Origin: JALXDT01 sp964634755
Lineage (GTDB): Bacteria > Acidobacteriota > Aminicenantia > JAMOAD01
DNA length: 11,936 bases
Reading direction: 5' to 3'
Assembly: GCA_964634755.1 (NCBI GenBank)
Contig: CAZWJH010000076.1
Span: 1-11,936, forward strand
How positions within the stretch are numbered: position 1 is the stretch's first letter; every line of letters begins with the position of its first letter. Both the position numbers and the translations under genes were made by a program. Under the pieces are notes generated by a model, which saw nothing but the letters and a program-made list of their open reading frames with translations, did not search any database and had not been told where the DNA came from. Below are positions 6,458 to 11,936 of the stretch, piece by piece.

Positions 6458-7201
6458 TTATTTAAACTTAAATGTAACAGTTAAAGTAAATTTAACTGGT
6501 TTAGGAATACCATCAATAATCATAGGTTCAAAAAGCCACTTTTTAACAGCCTCAATTGCTGCCTGATTTAAAAGAGGATGTCCTCTTAAAACTCTTACTT
6601 TTCTGACTCTTCCTCTTATATCCGTTTCACACTCAAGAATAACTATTCCTGTTACTCTTGTTGTTCTCGCCATTTGAGGATAGGTAGGAATAACTCTTCT
6701 TATAACTTTCGGTGGTTTAATCATTCTCACAGCAGGAGCTGAGTTACTCTCTTCTGCAGAATTAGCACCCGTTAGAACACCTCCTAAAACTCCTCCAAGT
6801 ACTCCTCCTGCGACTCCTCCTTCAATTCCTCCTTCTACTCCTCCTTCAATTCCAATATCTGAAATATCTTCTTCTTGTATTTCCTCTGGTACTTCGATAG
6901 GCACAACAAACCCTGTACTCTTAACCTCTCTCTTTCTAACTTCTTCTTTCTTCTTTTCTTTTTTCTTCTTTACTTTTTTCTTTGCCGGCGGTGGTGGTGG
7001 CGGTGGCGGTGGTGGTGGAGGGGCTAAAAATGCATTTGTTATGGTTATTTGAGGAAAACTTTGCGCATGCATCAAGGGTGCAATAACCATAATTCCAAAA
7101 GCTATAACATGAAAAATTAAAGCTCCTATAAAAATAACTAAAAGCTTACTTCCTCTTTTGTCTTTTTTACTTGTTGAATCAATCATCCATTCAGTAAACA
7201 T
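6458..7201 (-). CDS. tonB: TonB energy transducer
   Basis: TonB spans the periplasm and passes the force made by ExbB-ExbD to outer membrane receptors. In order, the 247 residues show a short cytoplasmic N-terminus, a membrane anchor (about 19-41), 12 consecutive prolines (61-72), a Lys/Glu-rich stretch (74-94), seven four-residue Gly repeats (118-145) and a TonB_C domain (about 163-247). That domain contains RRVIPTYPQMARTTRVTGIVILE and ends in VTFKFK. The start is set at the ATG at 7201, which has GGAGGA 4 bases upstream. A GTG at 7249 would add 16 residues but has no ribosome binding site and lies between the -35 and -10 boxes of the promoter. The anchor and repeats recall acidobacterial TonB proteins. 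Confidence 0.92.
   Translation of the reverse strand: MFTEWMIDSTSKKDKRGSKLLVIFIGALIFHVIAFGIMVIAPLMHAQSFPQITITNAFLAPPPPPPPPPPPPAKKKVKKKKEKKKEEVRKREVKSTGFVVPIEVPEEIQEEDISDIGIEGGVEGGIEGGVAGGVLGGVLGGVLTGANSAEESNSAPAVRMIKPPKVIRRVIPTYPQMARTTRVTGIVILECETDIRGRVRKVRVLRGHPLLNQAAIEAVKKWLFEPMIIDGIPKPVKFTLTVTFKFK
6767..6850 (-). repeat. 12-base coding repeat: seven GG-V/I tetrapeptides in TonB
   Basis: Seven in-frame units (IEGG, VEGG, IEGG, VAGG, VLGG, VLGG, VLTG) make TonB residues 118-145. At the DNA level this is a degenerate 12-base tandem repeat dominated by GGA GGA. Such a tract is a likely flexible or extended periplasmic spacer, and its copy number may vary between strains. Confidence 0.85.
6986..7021 (-). 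repeat. Run of 12 proline codons in TonB
   Basis: Twelve consecutive CCN codons (CCA, CCG and one CCT) encode TonB residues 61-72, just after the membrane anchor. It stands out as a GC-rich patch in AT-rich surroundings. Runs of this length stall ribosomes unless elongation factor P is present. Confidence 0.95.
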
Positions 7202-7205
7202 TATG

Positions 7206-7211
7206 TCCTCC
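7206..7211 (-). promoter_or_regulatory. tonB: Ribosome binding site that fixes the tonB start
   Basis: GGAGGA on the minus strand, 4 bases before the ATG at 7201. No comparable site precedes the upstream in-frame GTG at 7249. Confidence 0.8.
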
Positions 7212-7228
7212 ACAGATAAATGTTTATA

Positions 7229-7257
7229 ATTATAATCTATATTTATCACAAATTCAA
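7229..7257 (-). promoter_or_regulatory. Sigma-70 promoter of the tonB-exbB-exbD operon
   Basis: On the minus strand TTGAAT (plus 7252-7257) is separated by exactly 17 bases from a perfect TATAAT (plus 7229-7234). Transcription would start about 20 bases before the tonB ATG, placing the ribosome binding site in the leader. I saw no Fur-box-like palindrome in this spacer. A 14-bp AT palindrome (AAAAAATATTTTTT, 7269-7282) lies just upstream and could be an UP-like element. Confidence 0.7.
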
Positions 7258-7328
7258 GAGCTAACCATAAAAAATATTTTTTCTTAAATATTTACTCGTT
7301 CTTCTAAATACACTAATAACAAAGCTCT

Positions 7329-8321
7329 TCACTTAACCTCTCCTGGATAAAGATTATAATAAAAAAAGAATCTTGCTTTCACATTCTTATAAGGGTAATA
7401 ATCAGGAATTGGGGGGAATGGAACAGATCCCAAAATTGCATTTTGAGAAGAGAGGTTAAAAGATAAAACACTTGATTTCAAAATTATTTTAAATTCGCCT
7501 AAGTTTCCATCCTTTTCAAAAACAAGGTAAAAAGCATTATATCCCTGAAGCCCATATTTAGCAGCGGTAGGGATTATCCAATTTCTTCTAACCCTCCTTA
7601 CAACTTCTTCAATCCAGGGATCGAGGTTAATTCCGTGCGTATCAAAAGATGCAGATGCTCCATAATTTTTCCACCCAGAACCTCCCCCCATACCTTCTCC
7701 CGGCTTAAAGCTAAATCTGTTTTTCCCGCCATATGGAATAACAAAATTGCTTTTTTCCCTGGGTCTTTGAGTTGATATTCCTTTATAAAGATACTCCCCC
7801 CCCTTCCCCGGTTCTCCCGGAGGTAAGTTATCCTTCCCTTTGACAGGCCCTTTAGGCTCCTCTTTTGAAACAATGATCCTGTTTGTCCTCTTGATTGGTG
7901 GTCTTACCTTAACTACTTTTCCTTTCTTTTGAGGAGGCGGAGCAAGCTTATTTTTTTTCTGTAAAAGAGGATCGGCTTGCTTCTTTTGTTTTTTCATGAG
8001 AGAAAAATTATTTTTTTTCTTTATAACTTGCTTCTTGGTTTCAAGTTTTGGCTTTTTAGCTTTGACCCTGGGTTCTGTTTTTTTCTTTAATCTTTTCTCT
8101 ATTGGCTTCGCTTTTTTTATAATCTTTCTTGGTTCTTTCTTAACTTTCGGATAAACTATTTTCTTTTTCAAAGGCTCAGGGATTACAACATTGGTAATTT
8201 CCTCTTTGGGAATTTCTCGTGTATCAGGTAAAAAAATCAGAAGAGAAAAAACAATAATATGTATTAATATTGAAATTATAATATGAATATTAGTTTTCTC
8301 TTCCTTGTTATACTCAAACAT
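7329..8321 (-). CDS. TolA/TonB-like envelope-spanning protein
   Basis: This 330-residue protein has a TonB/TolA plan: a short cytoplasmic start, a membrane anchor (about 12-31), and a long Lys/Pro-rich periplasmic arm (about 36-170). A Gly-rich linker follows (about 195-220), then a C-terminal TonB_C-type domain (about 235-322). In that domain WIEEVVRRVRRNWIIP, the F-x-K-D-G turn, the SSVLSFN stretch and VPFPPIPDYYP match the family pattern. The FDTHG...PWIEEVVRRVRRNWIIP form resembles TonB-like proteins I associate with Acidobacteria. The domain differs clearly from that of the TonB encoded next door. It overlaps the serine hydrolase gene by 8 bases and is the last gene of the lpxA operon. 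No tolB or pal is in the window. A role linking inner and outer membranes is inferred. Confidence 0.8.
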   Translation of the reverse strand: MFEYNKEEKTNIHIIISILIHIIVFSLLIFLPDTREIPKEEITNVVIPEPLKKKIVYPKVKKEPRKIIKKAKPIEKRLKKKTEPRVKAKKPKLETKKQVIKKKNNFSLMKKQKKQADPLLQKKNKLAPPPQKKGKVVKVRPPIKRTNRIIVSKEEPKGPVKGKDNLPPGEPGKGGEYLYKGISTQRPREKSNFVIPYGGKNRFSFKPGEGMGGGSGWKNYGASASFDTHGINLDPWIEEVVRRVRRNWIIPTAAKYGLQGYNAFYLVFEKDGNLGEFKIILKSSVLSFNLSSQNAILGSVPFPPIPDYYPYKNVKARFFFYYNLYPGEVK

Positions 8322-9405
8322 TTAATTCTCTCAAAATATATGTATACACATAAGTAAAAACATCCTTCGGTAATTCCTCTCTAACATAAGGATGAACTCT
8401 ATTTGACAAAAAGGCTATAACAATATTCTTATCAGAATCAATTGCAAGAGAAGTTCCAGTAAAACCATTGTGATATCCTGCTTTTTTTGAAAACGGAGGG
8501 GATGAGATTACAGAAGTGTCTGTGTCCGGTAAAATTAGGCCTATAGATCTTCTTATTGGACTAAAAGACGTAAAATCTTTTAAAAACAGCTCTGCTATTT
8601 CAGGTTCTAACAGAGATGAATAATTTTTTAAAAACTGCTGTCCCAAAATAGCAGTTTCCTCAGCTGTTGAAAAAAGGCCTGCATTTCCCGCTGTTCCACC
8701 AGAATAAAAAGAATTCCCATCATGTACCTCTCCCCAAATAACTCCTTCTCTTTCCGGAATATTAATCCCAAAAAGCTTCTTTGAAGAAGCTCTTTCATAT
8801 TTATTACCATCTTCTGTTGCAGAAATTTTTTCTTTTAACTCTTTTGGTGGAGAAAAAAAGGTATTTTTCAAACCAAGTTTCCCCTTTATCAGTTTATTAA
8901 ACAAATTTTCATAAGAATCTTGCGTTACCTTCTCAATAATACCTTTTAAAATAACATAATTTATGCAGCTGTAAATAACTCTCTTTCCCGGTTCATCTTC
9001 CATTTCAGCATTTAAAGCATTTTCTAAGATATTTTCAAAACCTTTACTTTTATAGTAAAGAGGTTTCCATGGAATAATACCTGATGAATGAGTCAAAAGC
9101 TGTAATACTGTTATATTTTTCTTTTCATCCGGCAATTTTTTAAAATAACTTTTTATCGGTGTATTAAAATCAACTAACTTATTCTGGTATAAAATAGCAA
9201 TTAACAGGGATGTTGCTACCGGTTTAGTAATGGACGCAAGATCATAAATCGTGTTTTCTTTTGCTTCTATTTTCTCAGGAACAAGCGTCGCATATCCGTC
9301 CGAAAGACTCCTTACCTTTTTACCTTCTTTAGAAACAGAGAGGGAATACCCGGTGAATCTATCCTCATTAATTTTTTGACTTAAATAATTTTTCAGATCT
9401 TTCAT
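8314..9405 (-). CDS. Beta-lactamase-fold serine hydrolase (class C/PBP4*-like)
   Basis: The 363 residues carry the serine hydrolase core. The nucleophile motif is S58-I-T-K61 in LASITKPVATS. The second motif, Y145-S-C147, has Cys where Asn is usual. The third is H312-N-G314 in HNGFTGTS, replacing KTG. The segments ISATED, GEVHDGN and GGTAGNAGLFSTAEE recall the subgroup that includes B. subtilis AmiE/YbbE, a muropeptide amidase, so a cell wall substrate is possible but unproven. There is no signal peptide, so the protein is probably cytoplasmic. The ATG has an AAGGT site (plus 9412-9416) at 6 bases. The gene overlaps the oxidoreductase upstream by 38 bases and the TolA/TonB-like gene downstream by 8, so all are in one operon. 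True beta-lactamase activity is unlikely. Confidence 0.85.
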   Translation of the reverse strand: MKDLKNYLSQKINEDRFTGYSLSVSKEGKKVRSLSDGYATLVPEKIEAKENTIYDLASITKPVATSLLIAILYQNKLVDFNTPIKSYFKKLPDEKKNITVLQLLTHSSGIIPWKPLYYKSKGFENILENALNAEMEDEPGKRVIYSCINYVILKGIIEKVTQDSYENLFNKLIKGKLGLKNTFFSPPKELKEKISATEDGNKYERASSKKLFGINIPEREGVIWGEVHDGNSFYSGGTAGNAGLFSTAEETAILGQQFLKNYSSLLEPEIAELFLKDFTSFSPIRRSIGLILPDTDTSVISSPPFSKKAGYHNGFTGTSLAIDSDKNIVIAFLSNRVHPYVREELPKDVFTYVYTYILRELNV

Positions 9406-10306
9406 TTATCAACCTTGAAATTTTCTCCGCTATTTGAAGAGCAAAAGCTCCTTCTTCAAGAGATATTTCCTGTTTCTCCTCTCCTTTTATCGCATTAACA
9501 AAATTTTCAAGTTCAAGTTTTAAAGGCTCTTCTTTTTTTACATCTATTGCAGTTCTTTTTATATTATTTTTATAAACTCTCGTAACATAAACTTCCTGAA
9601 TAGTATAATCAAGATTAAAATAAGAGCTTCTTTGAAATATTCTCACTTTCCTTACCTTTTCGGCTGAAACCCTACTTGCAGTTAAGTTCGCAACAGAGCC
9701 GCCCTCAAATTCAATAATAACATTCGCTATATCAATTTTGTCCGTAACGACAGGAATCCCAACGGCCCTTATATCTTTACACTTTCCCCGTACAAGACTA
9801 AATACGATATCAATATCATGAATCATTAAATCTTTTATAACATCAACATCAAGAGCTCTGTTTGAAAATCTCCCTAATCTTTCAGAAATAAAGTAAAATG
9901 GAAACTCTACCTTATTCTTAAAAGATTTAAGAGCTGGGTTGAATCTCTCAATGTGTCCAACAGTTACTATTTTATCAGTTTTCTTTTTAAGTTCGATCAG
10001 CTCTTTTGCCTGAGAGACTGTTGCGGTTACAGGCTTTTCTATTAATACATGTTTGTCATTTTCAATAAGATTTTTGGCAATTTCAAAATGGGTAACAGTA
10101 GGAGTTGAAATCACAAAAGCTTCAGCTTTGTTCAAAACATCATCATAACTAATATAATAAGGGACGCCAAATTCCTCACCCACTGCTTTTGCTCTTTCGG
10201 CATTTATATCAATAACCCCTACAAGTTCAACATCATCCAATTCTTTCAATATTCGTGTGTGATGATATCCCAAATATCCCACACCAATTACAGCAATTCT
10301 TATCAT
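9368..10306 (-). CDS. Gfo/Idh/MocA-family sugar oxidoreductase of the lpx operon
   Basis: This 312-residue NAD(P)-dependent enzyme has an N-terminal Rossmann fold with G8-V-G10-Y-L-G13 and the acidic D33 ending strand two. The family's EKP motif is E90-K-P92, with the lysine catalytic. A C-terminal domain carries GHIERFNPA (117-125) and D159-LMIH-D164, the usual Asp/His pair near the sugar. Members with the GHxERFNPA signature are often found beside lpxA and lpxI. One studied relative, GnnA, oxidises the 3-OH of UDP-GlcNAc for 2,3-diamino lipid A. GnnA needs the aminotransferase GnnB, which is not seen here, so that role is inference. The start overlaps the lpxI stop as ATGA, a mark of coupling. 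Confidence 0.87.
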   Translation of the reverse strand: MIRIAVIGVGYLGYHHTRILKELDDVELVGVIDINAERAKAVGEEFGVPYYISYDDVLNKAEAFVISTPTVTHFEIAKNLIENDKHVLIEKPVTATVSQAKELIELKKKTDKIVTVGHIERFNPALKSFKNKVEFPFYFISERLGRFSNRALDVDVIKDLMIHDIDIVFSLVRGKCKDIRAVGIPVVTDKIDIANVIIEFEGGSVANLTASRVSAEKVRKVRIFQRSSYFNLDYTIQEVYVTRVYKNNIKRTAIDVKKEEPLKLELENFVNAIKGEEKQEISLEEGAFALQIAEKISRLINERSEKLFKSKN

Positions 10307-11100
10307 AATGCCACCAATATTAGTTTTTGCCTTTTAGCATACTCCATACAATCCTCTAAGTCAAGCACAATAGTCTTCCCAGCTTCTATGACAAGACCTT
10401 TCCCCCCACTTTCATAAATGTTCTTTAAGGTGTCCTTCCCAACCACCGGCATATCAAAACTCAGACTTTGATGGGGATTGGAAACTTTAATGACAAAAAA
10501 ATCTTTTACAAGGGTCCCCGATCTTCTAATCATTTCATCAGTACCTTCCACAGCCTCAACTCCAATAACAACCCCATCTTTAAAAGAGATTGCCTGCCCT
10601 ATGTCAAGCTCTGCTATCTTTTTTGCAGTGGAAAAACCATTGTTAAGAAAATCCATTGCTTTTTTCCCAATTTTACCAACTAAAACTCCCTTTGAGGGTA
10701 TATAATCCTTTAATAACCAATCATAATCCAAAAGGGAGATTCCATTTTTTTTAAGAAAATCACTTATAAGGGAATAAATAGAGAGAGTGTTTTTATTCTT
10801 CAATTCTTTTAAAAGAGAAAAAGCTTTAAGATCAGCCGAAAAATCTTTAAAAATATTTGTATGCTCAACTTTGCCTGCCATAATAAGTTTCTTAATACCC
10901 CTTTCTTTAAAAAAAGCAAGAATCTTACCAACATCCCCTATTTTAAGAACTTTTCCCTCAAAAGAGAGAGAAACTAACTCTGATGAACCAAAGCCCTTTA
11001 AAGCAATAGTATAAACATCTATATTCCTCTTTAAAAGTTCCCTTAAGATAAGCTCAGGAAGTTTTCCCTTTCCGGCAACAAGCCCTATTTTTTCATCCAT
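10303..11100 (-). CDS. lpxI: UDP-2,3-diacylglucosamine pyrophosphatase LpxI
   Basis: LpxI (DUF1009 family) hydrolyses UDP-2,3-diacylglucosamine to lipid X and UMP in the cytoplasm, the fourth step of lipid A synthesis. It does the job done by the unrelated LpxH in E. coli. The 265 residues match the family from end to end: GLVAGKGKLPELI near the start, AGKVEH (75-80), GVVIGVEAVEGTDEMIRRSG (176-195), and FDMPVVG (215-221) with D216, which should be the metal-binding catalytic Asp. The C-terminus has GKGLVIEAGKTIVLD. The start lies 16 bases inside the end of lpxA and has no clear ribosome binding site, which suggests translational coupling. The stop overlaps the next gene as ATGA. Confidence 0.93.
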   Translation of the reverse strand: MDEKIGLVAGKGKLPELILRELLKRNIDVYTIALKGFGSSELVSLSFEGKVLKIGDVGKILAFFKERGIKKLIMAGKVEHTNIFKDFSADLKAFSLLKELKNKNTLSIYSLISDFLKKNGISLLDYDWLLKDYIPSKGVLVGKIGKKAMDFLNNGFSTAKKIAELDIGQAISFKDGVVIGVEAVEGTDEMIRRSGTLVKDFFVIKVSNPHQSLSFDMPVVGKDTLKNIYESGGKGLVIEAGKTIVLDLEDCMEYAKRQKLILVAL

Positions 11101-11894
11101 TTATCAACAGTCTTTTTAATAAAACCTCTCCTTGAACTTTTAATAAAGTTTATTAAGTGATTTAGTTCCTCATTATCTGATGGTAATTCATTTTTTATCT
11201 TTTCAAGAGCTTGCGAAGTATTGAGACCACTTCTAAACAATATTTTAAAAGCTTCTTTTATTATGGCAACAGTTTCCTTTGAAATTCCATTTCTTCTCAT
11301 TCCTATTGAATTAACATCAACTATCACAGCAGGTCTTGACCCTATAACCCTTGCAAATGGAGGAACATCCTGAGTTATTGCTGCATATCCACCGATAAAA
11401 CTAAATCTTCCAACTCTTGCAAATTGATGCACTCCCACAAAAGCACTTATAATAGCATAATCCTCCACAATCACATGCCCTCCCATAGTAGCACCATTTG
11501 TAAAAATAGTGTTATCACCAACTTGAACATCATGACCAAGATGAGTATATGCCATCAAATAATTATTATTTCCAAGCTTAGTGATACCACCTCCCTTAGT
11601 AGTACCCATGTTTATACTTGTATATTCCCTTATAATATTATTATCACCCATTACAACTCTATTAACTTCATCTTTATAACCAAAATCTTGAGGCGGTGTT
11701 CCAATAGTTACAAATGAATATATTTTATTGTTTGCTCCAATAGTAGTACCCCCCTCTATGTGAACATTGGGGTATATAACCGTGCCTTTTCCTATTTTTA
11801 CATGCTTTCCTATATACGAAAAAGCACCTATCTTTACCTCATCATCTATTTCCGCACCTTTTTCTATATAAGCATGCGGACTGATTTCTGCCAT
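11085..11894 (-). CDS. lpxA: UDP-N-acetylglucosamine O-acyltransferase LpxA
   Basis: LpxA transfers a 3-hydroxyacyl chain from acyl carrier protein to the 3-position of UDP-GlcNAc (or to the 3-amino group of its diamino analogue). This is the first step of lipid A synthesis. The 269 residues begin with hexapeptide repeats of a left-handed beta helix (IGAFSYIGK, IGKGTVIYP and so on) and end in a helical domain. Catalytic H121 sits in THLGH-D122; H118, H140 and H156 match the other conserved histidines of E. coli LpxA with a constant offset of four. The acyl-chain ruler position is G169, as in E. coli (G173), favouring a long chain of about C14. Its ATG shares a base with an upstream stop codon (TAATG), so the operon continues beyond the window. 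Confidence 0.95.
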   Translation of the reverse strand: MAEISPHAYIEKGAEIDDEVKIGAFSYIGKHVKIGKGTVIYPNVHIEGGTTIGANNKIYSFVTIGTPPQDFGYKDEVNRVVMGDNNIIREYTSINMGTTKGGGITKLGNNNYLMAYTHLGHDVQVGDNTIFTNGATMGGHVIVEDYAIISAFVGVHQFARVGRFSFIGGYAAITQDVPPFARVIGSRPAVIVDVNSIGMRRNGISKETVAIIKEAFKILFRSGLNTSQALEKIKNELPSDNEELNHLINFIKSSRRGFIKKTVDKWMKK

Positions 11895-11936
11895 TATTTT
11901 AAGATAATCCTAACTCTTTTTTTGTTTTTATTGCAG
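11894..11936 (-). CDS. C-terminal tail of the gene upstream of lpxA (possible)
   Basis: One minus-strand frame stays open from the window edge to a TAA that overlaps the lpxA ATG as TAATG. It gives 13 residues, CNKNKKRVRIILK. The stop-start overlap is a common operon junction, and in many genomes fabZ or an lpxC-fabZ fusion precedes lpxA. The tail is too short and too basic to identify, and a 13-codon open frame can occur by chance. Confidence 0.35.
   Translation of the reverse strand, partial: CNKNKKRVRIILK

Noticed and set aside
7269..7282. AAAAAATATTTTTT palindrome as an operator or terminator
   Set aside because: Pure A/T palindromes arise easily in this AT-rich sequence; noted only as a possible UP-like element.
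7256..7329. AAGAGCT and AGCTCTT inverted repeat flanking the tonB upstream spacer
   Set aside because: Seven bases separated by about 60 is within chance expectation and shows no other operator features.
7598..7873. 91-residue minus-strand frame inside the TolA/TonB-like gene
   Set aside because: It overlaps the coding frame that has a recognisable TonB_C domain and has no family resemblance of its own.
8314..9405. Antibiotic-resistance beta-lactamase
   Set aside because: No signal peptide, and the YxN and KTG motifs are replaced by YSC and HNG.
11424..11717. Plus-strand frame of 97 residues rich in Ser, Thr, His and Ile
   Set aside because: It is antisense to the hexapeptide repeats of lpxA, and its repetitive composition reflects that repeat periodicity.

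Overview
The window comes from an AT-rich, Gram-negative (diderm) bacterium. The lipid A genes lpxA and lpxI and the TonB-ExbB-ExbD energy-transduction genes show an outer membrane. Three proteins recall Acidobacteriota or the related Aminicenantes: the VPS10/BNR-type Asp-box protein, the TonB with a long proline run and GGV/GGI repeats, and a second TonB-like protein whose C-terminal domain resembles a form I associate with Acidobacteria. This placement is from memory of family resemblance, not from a search. No rRNA, tRNA, insertion sequence, CRISPR array or phage gene was seen. No stretch longer than about 130 bases lacks a gene.

Layout from left to right. (1) The 3' part of a large Asp-box (sortilin/VPS10-like) gene runs rightward to 1857. 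(2) It converges on a leftward pair, a small zinc-ribbon protein and a secreted protein of unknown function (2877 to 1920). A GC-rich hairpin at 1871-1896 lies between the converging genes. (3) Divergent promoters around 2905-2968 drive this pair leftward and a GNAT acetyltransferase rightward. (4) A tandem-domain universal stress protein (3588-4424) has its own strong promoter and is followed by a diacylglycerol/sphingosine-kinase-like lipid kinase (4447-5331). (5) The lipid kinase converges on, and overlaps by 7 bases, a leftward tonB-exbB-exbD operon (7201 to 5325). That operon has a well-formed promoter at 7229-7257. Its probable terminator is a perfect 11-bp hairpin buried in the coding end of the lipid kinase gene.

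(6) From the right edge, a tightly packed leftward operon carries lpxA, lpxI, a Gfo/Idh/MocA oxidoreductase, a beta-lactamase-fold serine hydrolase and a TolA/TonB-like protein (11894 to 7329). Consecutive genes overlap by 16, 4, 38 and 8 bases. LpxA adds the first acyl chain to UDP-GlcNAc and LpxI cleaves UDP-2,3-diacylglucosamine. The oxidoreductase is often found next to lpx genes and may, as GnnA does elsewhere, prepare an amino-sugar variant of the lipid A precursor. The hydrolase and TolA/TonB-like protein make this a broader envelope operon. LpxB, LpxD, LpxC and a GnnB-type aminotransferase are not in the window.

Most of the window is conventional. The points most worth a second look are the composition of the lpx-oxidoreductase-hydrolase-TolA/TonB operon, two different TonB-type proteins beside one ExbB-ExbD pair, a terminator inside the coding sequence of an opposing gene, and a lipid kinase start that looks leaderless.
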